A stretch of 64,000 nt of DNA from Hydractinia symbiolongicarpus (lineage: Eukaryota > Cnidaria > Hydrozoa > Anthoathecata > Hydractiniidae). The stretch lies in assembly GCF_029227915.1 (NCBI RefSeq), contig NC_079877.1, forward strand, positions 4,152,001 to 4,216,000, read 5' to 3'. Every line of letters starts with the position of its first letter. The first letter of the stretch is position 1. This document shows positions 1-10,444 of this stretch, piece after piece. The notes under the pieces are model-generated. The model saw nothing but the letters and a program-made list of their open reading frames with translations, ran no database searches and was not told the origin of the DNA. Made by a program: the position numbers and the translations under genes.

Positions 1-1055
1 CTCTTTTCATGCATTCGAATTCTGTTATACCAGGATAGCCGCAGTCGTCACGTTCTGTTGCTTTGCGCAGACATTTTTCTAACGAAAATTCAACACAAAC
101 CAGCAGTAAAAACTTTAAGGATCGCGCATTATGTTATTTTGCGACGAATGTGGAGAGCGTACTTCTATGCTTACCTAGGCGGTGGTAGCACCACGGTCCA
201 CTTTGGTTTAGCAATTCACTATAACAACAGCCTTTCTTCTCGCATGCCCGCTTCGTTATGCCTGGATAACCACAATCATGACGTCTTGTTGCTGCTATTT
301 TCCGGCATTTTTCTAAAATTACGGATGGAAGAGTACACAATGCTTTCAAAATACCTAATCAGTAAGAGCGGAACAACTTACCTTGCCTGTAATAACACCA
401 CGGTCCCTTTTCCTTGATCGCGTTGTAACAGCATCCTTTTTTGACGCAATCTGATTTGCTTATCCCAGGGTAACCACAATCTTCACGTTTGTTTGCTTCA
501 ATCATGGGACAGTTTGCTAGCGTATTTTGAGAAATAATTAGTGGCCCAAATTGTCAGTGTTAATGCCGAAAACATAGTCGAAAATTTACCTTTTCGATGA
601 TAACACCACGGGCCAGCCACCTTTAATTCGCCATAACAACATCCCTTTCTCAAGCAATCCAACGGACTAATTCCATGGTAGCCACAATCAACGCGCATTG
701 ACGCCTTTATGTTTCGACATTTTGCTATTACGAAACAAATTAGGTAGATTCACAACTAAAATGCAATGACAACCCCCTCAAGTGTAAGAAGCCGTATTAC
801 CTCCACATGTGTTGCAAAGCCTTGGGCAATGACTGAAAACGATTTTCTTTGAACAACTAGTTGATCTAACCACAGAGCACAAGATATTTCTGTTGCTGCA
901 AACTCTTGTAGCTGAAAAATTAAGAACAAATGCAATTTTTTTATTATTGCGACGAAACATTGACGGCAATTGCAATGAAGAAGCATTAAAATACCTGTGG
1001 CAGCGGCAAAAGCCAAAACAACAAAACAAATCACGTAAATCTGATATTTCCTCAT
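1..1055 (-). CDS. Four-trefoil-domain secreted protein, copy 1 (3' end outside window)
   Basis: Exons are 995..1055, 590..724, 382..516, 175..312 and 1..78. The last exon is cut by the window edge, so the final 53 nt including the stop are missing. The signal exon and domains 1 to 3 are complete and open. Intron 2 differs from the other copies by one base next to the acceptor (c at 521), which leaves the AG intact. The full gene model is described under copy 2. Confidence 0.85.
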
Positions 1056-2930
1056 GATTCCGGCTCTTATTTCGTCGGTGCGCGAATCGTATTAGTCCAA
1101 TTCATGTCAAAGCCTTCTTTATACGCTCTTTTCTCTCTAATTACTGTAATTAATGAGTGCTTATAATCAAGATGGCCGTTTACAAATTACAACGTAAATT
1201 CGCCTCCGGGGAAGATATTGTGCATGTAGCATTCACCGTTTAAACTCTTGTGGGTTTCGCTTTGAAATATGTTGACACGGTCTATGAAGATCATTGTTGA
1301 TTGTTGAATAAACGGAAGGTTTTTATCGGAGTGGTGTAGGACTAGGGTGCACACGAATCACACACGAGTTATTCTTGTCTTCGGTGACCAAACCAACAAT
1401 TCCCAATCATACATGCGTGTTATACTTTCAAGAGATCGTTCTTTCGCGGTGAAGGTGATATTCCCTTCAATTTCAATGAATATGAAACAAAAGAGCTAAA
1501 TTCCATCAGAAGGATGCGTTGCCAATCCTAGATCATTGGATTGTTCATTATACGACGTTCTGACAATGTCTTGTTGTTTTAGATAACTCACATGTCGAAA
1601 CTATTTTTGTTGCGTACTACATCACATCTAGAAGGTGTCCATTCACACAAGACACGGTCGATTTTGCGGATTTAAGTACCAATACGCGCTGCATCGTGCG
1701 CCTTTTTTGTCAGGGATGAAGAGATAAAAAAAAAGAATTTTCTAATATGCTTCAAAATTTACGTCAACGTAACCCTGTTTTGACAACTAGGGATACGTTT
1801 CCCTGTTTAACATGCTATTAACATTTCTTATTAAGAACAATGCTGGAGATGAGTAGTCGAAATGAAATACGTGCGTTTAACGTCACTGCTTCAATTGGAC
1901 GTTAAGTATTTTTATCCCATGACTTTTCATTAATGCCCCTGCGCTGTCATTTATATACCCTCGATAACGGCTTGGTTATAAACGGCACTAGCGGGCCTTA
2001 TACAGTATTATTTACTGATAGCTATTTTAAATCAGTATATACGGGAAATCCACAGCACTGATTGGGTAAAAGCCTCAACGACGAGCTTCATACAGCCCGG
2101 TGCAACTTTTGACCTTGTAACATACATATTAATAACTATAAATGCATACAAATAACATTGGAAAAAATAGCCAAACACATCCACACTGAAAAATGAAGTT
2201 GCAGTAAATCCTAAATCACGATTCACTCCGTCAGAATCAGAAAAACATGTTCCACGTTCGGTGTCGCAGATAAAAGAAAATGCTTTTAAAAACATTAACA
2301 GCACAATGAAAAACAAGCAAAACAACGTCGAATTTATGTGATAAACATGTATTTGAAAAATTGAAACAATAAAACTCAAATGGAAAGTTCTCTATTTTTT
2401 TTACAACCTTGTCATCTTACGAGAAATATTACTCTCGGTCAGCGTAGCGACCTCGCATGTTCGGTCTATGCTTTTGACCTCGCATAAACTTTCTCGGTAC
2501 AGATAGACAAGTTATTTTATGTTGTATTAATAACGCCCGCAAAAGTAGCCTTTTTGTATTTAGATTTATGCTTTCCGTATCCGCCCTGACATTTTTGACT
2601 ATCAAAATTGTGGCTCCGAATGAGACAGAATTGCCAAGTTGACAAAGTAGCAAAAAACGGCATTATCCGGTTAATAACGCCTTGGATAGAAATGCTCACG
2701 CCACGCTTGCACGGTTGCATTGCGATTCTGGGTATGGCGGCGCCAGAAGATTTCAGGCTTTACTAAATAACGCTTACTACTCCTTTCATCAAATACGGAC
2801 ACTCAAGGCACCCTATGCAATAATTCAAATGTGTTTGGCTGCAGCGACATGACAAAAAGAAAATTGGCAGTCAAATCATTCATCTCCTACTGGATCTTAT
2901 TTGGAAGGAAAAGTTCATATATTAGAGGTA

Positions 2931-2936
2931 TTTATT
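2931..2936 (-). terminator. Polyadenylation signal AATAAA of copy 2 (conserved in every unit)
   Basis: AATAAA on the minus strand lies about 140 bp past the TGA stop of copy 2. It is the first canonical signal after the stop. It occurs at the same offset for every complete copy, starting at 2931, 6060, 9190, 12320, 15449, 18579, 21709, 24839, 27968, 31098, 34228, 37309, 40439, 43569, 46699, 49829, 52959, 56089, 59219 and 62349. Actual use is not shown by sequence alone. Confidence 0.6.
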
Positions 2937-3068
2937 TGACAACATATTTTTACAACAATGAGTACACTAAAGTTCGCATATAATCTTCCGAAGGTCCTCG
3001 TATCTAAACAAAAGGAAGTACATATTAAGCTCGTGGCCCGAAATGACTTGCTTACAAAAGTGTTCGCG

Positions 3069-3077
3069 ACTTTTACC
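3069..3077 (-). other. Splice-donor-like site directly after the stop codon of exon 5
   Basis: After the TGA (3078..3080) comes G|GTAAAAG, the same layout as the true donors that end exons 2, 3 and 4. Exon 5 thus ends like an internal trefoil exon whose last full codon has become a stop. The site is unchanged in all twenty complete copies. It may be a relic donor, or the 3' UTR may be spliced; acceptor-like TTTAG sequences lie about 70 nt downstream. Confidence 0.45.
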
Positions 3078-4185
3078 TCATCGGTAATAACACCATGGCC
3101 CACGACCGGGCAATGAATTATAGCAGCAACCTCTTTTCATGCATTCGAATTCTGTTATACCAGGATAGCCGCAGTCGTCACGTTCTGTTGCTTTGCGCAG
3201 ACATTTTTCTAACGAAAATTCAACACAAACCAGCAGTAAAAACTTTAAGGATCGCGCATTATGTTATTTTGCGACGAATGTGGAGAGCGTACTTCTATGC
3301 TTACCTAGGCGGTGGTAGCACCACGGTCCACTTTGGTTTAGCAATTCACTATAACAACAGCCTTTCTTCTCGCATGCCCGCTTCGTTATGCCTGGATAAC
3401 CACAATCATGACGTCTTGTTGCTGCTATTTTCCGGCATTTTTCTAAAATTACGGATGGAAGAGTACACAATGCTTTCAAAATACCTAATCAGTAAGAGCG
3501 GAACAACTTACCTTGCCTGTAATAACACCACGGTCCCTTTTCCTTGATCGCGTTGTAACAGCATCCTTTTTTGACGCAATCTGATTTGCTTATCCCAGGG
3601 TAACCACAATCTTCACGTTTGTTTGCTTCAATCATGGGACAGTTTGCTAGAGTATTTTGAGAAATAATTAGTGGCCCAAATTGTCAGTGTTAATGCCGAA
3701 AACATAGTCGAAAATTTACCTTTTCGATGATAACACCACGGGCCAGCCACCTTTAATTCGCCATAACAACATCCCTTTCTCAAGCAATCCAACGGACTAA
3801 TTCCATGGTAGCCACAATCAACGCGCATTGACGCCTTTATGTTTCGACATTTTGCTATTACGAAACAAATTAGGTAGATTCACAACTAAAATGCAATGAC
3901 AACCCCCTCAAGTGTAAGAAGCCGTATTACCTCCACATGTGTTGCAAAGCCTTGGGCAATGACTGGAAACGATTTTCTTTAAACAACTAGTTGATCTAAC
4001 CACAGAGCACAAGATATTTCTGTTGCTGCAAACTCTTGTAGCTGAAAAATTAAGAACAAATGCAATTTTTTTATTATTGCGACGAAACATTGACGGCAAT
4101 TGCAATGAAGAAGCATTAAAATACCTGTGGCAGCGGCAAAAGCCAAAACAACAAAACAAATCACGTAAATCTGATATTTCCTCAT
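3078..4185 (-). CDS. Four-trefoil-domain secreted protein, copy 2 (reference copy)
   Basis: Exons are 4125..4185, 3720..3854, 3512..3646, 3305..3442 and 3078..3208. All introns are GT-AG and phase 1. The ATG at 4183..4185 has A at -3 and opens a hydrophobic signal peptide (residues 1-20, ending AFAAAT, so cleavage is likely near 19/20). Trefoil domains follow at about 21-65, 66-110, 111-156 and 157-199. Each fits the P-type pattern: CGY(P/H)GI(S/T), a third Cys, the pair GCCY, then GPWCY. There are 24 mature cysteines and no free one. A possible N-glycosylation site, NQS, lies in domain 3. Trefoil proteins are secreted, protease-resistant, mucus-associated proteins, several of which bind glycans; that role here is inference. 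The stop is TGA at 3078..3080. The family is sure; the terminal exon boundary is predicted only. Confidence 0.88.
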
Positions 4186-4246
4186 GATTCCGGCTCTTAT
4201 TTCGTCGGTGCGCGAATCGTATTAGTCCAATTCATGTCAAAGCCTT

Positions 4247-4253
4247 CTTTATA
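4247..4253 (-). promoter_or_regulatory. TATA box of the trefoil gene (conserved in every unit)
   Basis: TATAAAG on the minus strand ends 61 bp before the ATG of copy 2. A start about 30 bp downstream would give a 5' leader of roughly 35-40 nt with no upstream ATG. The same box is present before every copy, starting at 1117, 4247, 7376, 10506, 13636, 16765, 19895, 23025, 26155, 29284, 32414, 35503, 38625, 41755, 44885, 48015, 51145, 54275, 57405, 60535 and 63665. Each unit therefore seems to carry its own core promoter, including the broken copies. Confidence 0.65.
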
Positions 4254-4267
4254 CGCTCTTTTCTCTC

Positions 4268-4282
4268 TAATTACTGTAATTA
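4268..4282. promoter_or_regulatory. 15-bp palindrome TAATTAC-T-GTAATTA upstream of the TATA box
   Basis: This is a perfect 7-bp inverted repeat around one central base, 14 bp upstream of the TATA box. It contains two inverted TAAT cores, the core recognised by homeodomain proteins. The same site occurs at the same offset in every unit (for example 1138..1152). Binding by a homeodomain dimer is inference. Confidence 0.4.
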
Positions 4283-6206
4283 ATGAGTGCTTATAATCAA
4301 GATGGCCGTTTACAAATTACAACGTAAATTCGCCTCCGGGGAAGATATTGTGCATGTAGCATTCACCGTTTAAACTCTTGTGGGTTTCGCTTTGAAATAT
4401 GTTGACACGGTCTATGAAGATCATTGTTGATTGTTGAATAAACGGAAGGTTTTTATCGGAGTGGTGTAGGACTAGGGTGCACACGAATCACACACGAGTT
4501 ATTCTTGTCTTCGGTGACCAAACCAACAATTCCCAATCATACATGCGTGTTATACTTTCAAGAGATCGTTCTTTCGCGGTGAAGGTGATATTCCCTTCAA
4601 TTTCAATGAATATGAAACAAAAGAGCTAAATTCCATCAGAAGGATGCGTTGCCAATCCTAGATCATTGGATTGTTCATTATACGACGTTCTGACAATGTC
4701 TTGTTGTTTTAGATAACTCACATGTCGAAACTATTTTTGTTGCGTACTACATCACATCTAGAAGGTGTCCATTCACACAAGACACGGTCGATTTTGCGGA
4801 TTTAAGTACCAATACGCGCTGCATCGTGCGCCTTTTTTGTCAGGGATGAAGAGATAAAAAAAAGAATTTTCTAATATGCTTCAAAATTTACGTCAACGTA
4901 ACCCTGTTTTGACAACTAGGGATACGTTTCCCTGTTTAACATGCTATTAACATTTCTTATTAAGAACAATGCTGGAGATGAGTAGTCGAAATGAAATACG
5001 TGCGTTTAACGTCACTGCTTCAATTGGACGTTAAGTATTTTTATCCCATGACTTTTCATTAATGCCCCTGCGCTGTCATTTATATACCCTCGATAACGGC
5101 TTGGTTATAAACGGCACTAGCGGGCCTTATACAGTATTATTTACTGATAGCTATTTTAAATCAGTATATACGGGAAATCCACAGCACTGATTGGGTAAAA
5201 GCCTCAACGACGAGCTTCATACAGCCCGGTGCAACTTTTGACCTTGTAACATACATATTAATAACTATAAATGCATACAAATAACATTGGAAAAAATAGC
5301 CAAACACATCCACACTGAAAAATGAAGTTGCAGTAAATCCTAAATCACGATTCACTCCGTCAGAATCAGAAAAACATGTTCCACGTTCGGTGTCGCAGAT
5401 AAAAGAAAATGCTTTTAAAAACATTAACAGCACAATGAAAAACAAGCAAAACAACGTCGAATTTATGTGATAAACATGTATTTGAAAAATTGAAACAATA
5501 AAACTCAAATGGAAAGTTCTCTATTTTTTTTACAACCTTGTCATCTTACGAGAAATATTACTCTCGGTCAGCGTAGCGACCTCGCATGTTCGGTCTATGC
5601 TTTTGACCTCGCATAAACTTTCTCGGTACAGATAGACAAGTTATTTTATGTTGTATTAATAACGCCCGCAAAAGTAGCCTTTTTGTATTTAGATTTATGC
5701 TTTCCGTATCCGCCCTGACATTTTTGACTATCAAAATTGTGGCTCCGAATGAGACAGAATTGCCAAGTTGACAAAGTAGCAAAAAACGGCATTATCCGGT
5801 TAATAACGCCTTGGATAGAAATGCTCACGCCACGCTTGCACGGTTGCATTGCGATTCTGGGTATGGCGGCGCCAGAAGATTTCAGGCTTTACTAAATAAC
5901 GCTTACTACTCCTTTCATCAAATACGGACACTCAAGGCACCCTATGCAATAATTCAAATGTGTTTGGCTGCAGCGACATGACAAAAAGAAAATTGGCAGT
6001 CAAATCATTCATCTCCTACTGGATCTTATTGGGAAGGAAAAGTTCATATATTAGAGGTATTTATTTGACAACATATTTTTACAACAATGAGTACACTAAA
6101 GTTCGCATATAATCTTCCGAAGGTCCTCGTATCTAAACGAAAGGAAGTACATATTAAGCTCGTGGCCCGAAATGACTTGCTTACAAAAGTGTTCGCGACT
6201 TTTACC

Positions 6207-7314
6207 TCATCGGTAATAACACCATGGCCCACGACCGGGCAATGAATTATAGCAGCAACCTCTTTTCATGCATTCGAATTCTGTTATACCAGGATAGCCG
6301 CAGTCGTCACGTTCTGTTGCTTTGCGCAGACATTTTTCTAACGAAAATTCAACACAAACCAGCAGTAAAAACTTTAAGGATCGCGCATTATGTTATTTTG
6401 CGACGAATGTGGAGAGCGTACTTCTATGCTTACCTAGGCGGTGGTAGCACCACGGTCCACTTTGGTTTAGCAATTCACTATAACAACAGCCTTTCTTCTC
6501 GCATGCTCGCTTCGTTATGCCTGGATAACCACAATCATGACGTCTTGTTGCTGCTATTTTCCGGCATTTTTCTAAAATTACGGATGGAAGAGTACACAAT
6601 GCTTTCAAAATACCTAATCAGTAAGAGCGGAACAACTTACCTTGCCTGTAATAACACCACGGTCCCTTTTCCTTGATCGCGTTGTAACAGCATCCTTTTT
6701 TGACGCAATCTGATTTGCTTATCCCAGGGTAACCACAATCTTCACGTTTGTTTGCTTCAATCATGGGACAGTTTGCTAGAGTATTTTGAGAAATAATTAG
6801 TGGCCCAAATTGTCAGTGTTAATGCCGAAAACATAGTCGAAAATTTACCTTTTCGATGATAACACCACGGGCCAGCCACCTTTAATTCGCCATAACAACA
6901 TCCCTTTCTCAAGCAATCCAACGGACTAATTCCATGGTAGCCACAATCAACGCGCATTGACGCCTTTATGTTTCGACATTTTGCTATTACGAAACAAATT
7001 AGGTAGATTCACAACTAAAATGCAATGACAACCCCCTCAAGTGTAAGAAGCCGTATTACCTCCACATGTGTTGCAAAGCCTTGGGCAATGACTGGAAACG
7101 ATTTTCTTTGAACAACTAGTTGATCTAACCACAGAGCACAAGATATTTCTGTTGCTGCAAACTCTTGTAGCTGAAAAATTAAGAACAAATGCAATTTTTT
7201 TATTATTGCGACGAAACATTGACGGCAATTGCAATGAAGAAGCATTAAAATACCTGTGGCAGCGGCAAAAGCCAAAACAACAAAACAAATCACGTAAATC
7301 TGATATTTCCTCAT
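6207..7314 (-). CDS. Four-trefoil-domain secreted protein, copy 3
   Basis: Exons are 7254..7314, 6849..6983, 6641..6775, 6434..6571 and 6207..6337. The copy is open throughout. Its only coding difference from copy 2 is a silent CGG-to-CGA change in exon 4 (plus strand t near 6507). Its spacer, not its gene, pairs with copy 7 in the 12.5-kb duplication. Confidence 0.87.
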
Positions 7315-9336
7315 GATTCCGGCTCTTATTTCGTCGGTGCGCGAATCGTATTAGTCCAATTCATGTCAAAGCCTTCTTTATACGCTCTTTTCTCTCTAAT
7401 TACTGTAATTAATGAGTGCTTATAATCAAGATGGCCGTTTACAAATTACAACGTAAATTCGCCTCCGGGGAAGATATTGTGCATGTAGCATTCACCGTTT
7501 AAACTCTTGTGGGTTTCGCTTTGAAATATGTTGACACGGTCTATGAAGATCATTGTTGATTGTTGAATAAACGGAAGGTTTTTATCGGAGTGGTGTAGGA
7601 CTAGGGTGCACACGAATCACACACGAGTTATTCTTGTCTTCGGTGACCAAACCAACAATTCCCAATCATACATGCGTGTTATACTTTCAAGAGATGGTTC
7701 TTTCGCGGTGAAGGTGATATTCCCTTCAATTTCAATGAATATGAAACAAAAGAGCTAAATTCCATCAGAAGGATGCGTTGCCAATCCTAGATCATTGGAT
7801 TGTTCATTATACGACGTTCTGACAATGTCTTGTTGTTTTAGATAACTCACATGTCGAAACTATTTTTGTTGCGTACTACATCACATCTAGAAGGTGTCCA
7901 TTCACACAAGACACGGTCGATTTTGCGGATTTAAGTACCAATACGCGCTGCATCGTGCGCCTTTTTTGTCAGGGATGAAGAGATAAAAAAAAAGAATTTT
8001 CTAATATGCTTCATAATTTACGTCAACATAACCCTGTTTTGACAACTAGGGATACGTTTCCCTGTTTAACATGCTATTAACATTTCTTATTAAGAACAAT
8101 GCTGGAGATGAGTAGTCGAAATGAAATACGTGCGTTTAACGTCACTGCTTCAATTGGACGTTAAGTATTTTTATCCCATGACTTTTCATTAATGCCCCTG
8201 CGCTGTCATTTATATACCCTCGATAACGGCTTGGTTATAAACGGCACTAGCGGGCCTTATACAGTATTATTTACTGATAGCTATTTTAAATCAGTATATA
8301 CGGGAAATCCACAGCACTGATTGGGTAAAAGCCTCAACGACGAGCTTCATACAGCCCGGTGCAACTTTTGACCTTGTAACATACATATTAATAACTATAA
8401 ATGCATACAAATAACATTGGAAAAAATAGCCAAACACATCCACACTGAAAAATGAAGTTGCAGTAAATCCTAAATCACGATTCACTCCGTCAGAATCAGA
8501 AAAACATGTTCCACGTTCGGTGTCGCAGATAAAATAAAATGCTTTTAAAAACATTAACAGCACAATGAAAAACAAGCAAAACAACGTCGAATTTATGTGA
8601 TAAACATGTATTTGAAAAATTGAAACAATAAAACTCAAATGGAAAGTTCTCTATTTTTTTTACAACCTTGTCATCTTACGAGAAATATTACTCTCGGTCA
8701 GCGTAGCGACCTCGCATGTTCGGTCTATGCTTTTGACCTCGCATAAACTTTCTCGGTACAGATAGACAAGTTATTTTATGTTGTATTAATAACGCCCGCA
8801 AAAGTAGCCTTTTTGTATTTAGATTTATGCTTTCCGTATCCGCCCTGACATTTTTGACTATCAAAATTGTGGCTCCGAATGAGACAGAATTGCCAAGTTG
8901 ACGAAGTAGCAAAAAACGGCATTATCCGGTTAATAACGCCTTGGATAGAAATGCTCACGCCACGCTTGCACGGTTGCATTGCGATTCTGGGTATGGCGGC
9001 GCCAGAAGATTTCAGGCTTTACTAAATAACGCTTACTACTCCTTTCATCAAATACGGACACTCAAGGCACCCTATGCAATAATTCAAATGTGTTTGGCTG
9101 CAGCGACATGACAAAAAGAAAATTGGCAGTCAAATCATTCATCTCCTACTGGATCTTATTGGGAAGGAAAAGTTCATATATTAGAGGTATTTATTTGACA
9201 ACATATTTTTACAACAATGAGTACACTAAAGTTCGCATATAATCTTCCGAAGGTCCTCGTATCTAAACGAAAGGAAGTACATATTAAGCTCGTGGCCCGA
9301 AATGACTTGCTTACAAAAGTGTTCGCGACTTTTACC
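7315..9336. other. Spacer 3
   Basis: Marker bases g7696, t8014 and g8903 are shared with spacer 7. Private bases are a8028 and t8535. Confidence 0.7.
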
Positions 9337-10444
9337 TCATCGGTAATAACACCATGGCCCACGACCGGGCAATGAATTATAGCAGCAACCTCTTTTCATG
9401 CATTCGAATTCTGTTATACCAGGATAGCCGCAGTCGTCACGTTCTGTTGCTTTGCGCAGACATTTTTCTAACGAAAATTCAACACAAACCAGCAGTAAAA
9501 ACTTTAAGGATCGCGCATTATGTTATTTTGCGACGAATGTGGAGAGCGTACTTCTATGCTTACCTAGGCGGTGGTAGCACCACGGTCCACTTTGGTTTAG
9601 CAATTCACTATAACAGCAGCCTTTCTTCTCGCATGCCCGCTTCGTTATGCCTGGATAACCACAATCATGACGTCTTGTTGCTGCTATTTTCCGGCATTTT
9701 TCTAAAATTACGGATGGAAGAGTACACAATGCTTTCAAAATACCTAATCAGTAAGAGCGGAACAACTTACCTTGCCTGTAATAACACCACGGTCCCTTTT
9801 CCTTGATTGCGTTGTAACAGCATCCTTTTTTGACGCAATCTGATTTGCTTATCCCAGGGTAACCACAATCTTCACGTTTGTTTGCTTCAATCATGGGACA
9901 GTTTGCTAGAGTATTTTGAGAAATAATTAGTGGCCCAAATTGTCAGTGTTAATGCCGAAAACATAGTCGAAAATTTACCTTTTCGATGATAACACCACGG
10001 GCCAGCCACCTTTAATTCGCCATAACAACATCCCTTTCTCAAGCAATCCAACGGACTAATTCCATGGTAGCCACAATCAACGCGCATTGACGCCTTTATG
10101 TTTCGACATTTTGCTATTACGAAACAAATTAGGTAGATTCACAACTAAAATGCAATGACAACCCCCTCAAGTGTAAGAAGCCGTATTACCTCCACATGTG
10201 TTGCAAAGCCTTGGGCAATGACTGGAAACGATTTTCTTTGAACAACTAGTTGATCTAACCACAGAGCACAAGATATTTCTGTTGCTGCAAACTCTTGTAG
10301 CTGAAAAATTAAGAACAAATGCAATTTTTTTATTATTGCGACGAAACATTGACGGCAATTGCAATGAAGAAGCATTAAAATACCTGTGGCAGCGGCAAAA
10401 GCCAAAACAACAAAACAAATCACGTAAATCTGATATTTCCTCAT
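9337..10444 (-). CDS. Four-trefoil-domain secreted protein, copy 4
   Basis: Exons are 10384..10444, 9979..10113, 9771..9905, 9564..9701 and 9337..9467. The copy is open. It carries two silent changes: TGT to TGC in the CC pair of domain 3, and GCG to GCA in domain 2. Copy 8 has both, which marks the two as duplicates of one ancestral copy. Confidence 0.87.

Larger units (their letters stand above)
1056..3077. other. Spacer 1: promoter of copy 1, 3' flank of copy 2, no gene seen
   Basis: From left to right it holds the core promoter of copy 1 (to about 1152), about 1.75 kb with no recognisable gene, RNA or transposon, then the AATAAA and 3' flank of copy 2. The longest minus-strand frame (2032..2379) opens only with TTG and looks like chance hydrophobic sequence. 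Short direct repeats occur: TTAATAACGCC at 2527..2537 and 2671..2681, and GACCTCGCAT at 2450 and 2478 (approximate). Private bases are t at 2902 and a at 3010. Confidence 0.7.
4186..6206. other. Spacer 2
   Basis: Same content as spacer 1. The poly-A tract near 4856..4863 has eight A instead of nine, which explains the 3,129-bp period here. Confidence 0.7.

Noticed and set aside
778-1029. 83-residue cysteine-rich frame
   Set aside because: It overlaps exon 1 and intron 1 in another frame, and its cysteines do not form a trefoil or other known pattern.
756-1055. 99-residue frame beginning with the signal peptide
   Set aside because: Only its first 20 codons are exon 1; the rest reads through intron 1 beyond a clear GT donor.
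2032-2379. Minus-strand 115-codon hydrophobic frame in the spacer
   Set aside because: It starts at TTG, not ATG, its start is lost in spacers 6 and 10, and it lacks a recognisable family or splice context.
2429-2720. Minus-strand frames of 74 and 67 codons in the spacer
   Set aside because: They overlap each other in different frames and show no family motif; they are probably chance openings.
2915-3103. 62-residue frame at the gene's 3' end
   Set aside because: It is an out-of-frame reading across the end of exon 5 and the 3' flank, without ATG support or domain match.
3095-3547. Plus-strand 150-codon open frame, present in nearly every unit
   Set aside because: It runs antisense through exons 5, 4 and the end of exon 3 and their introns, has no recognisable domain, and its persistence follows from the near-identity of the units.
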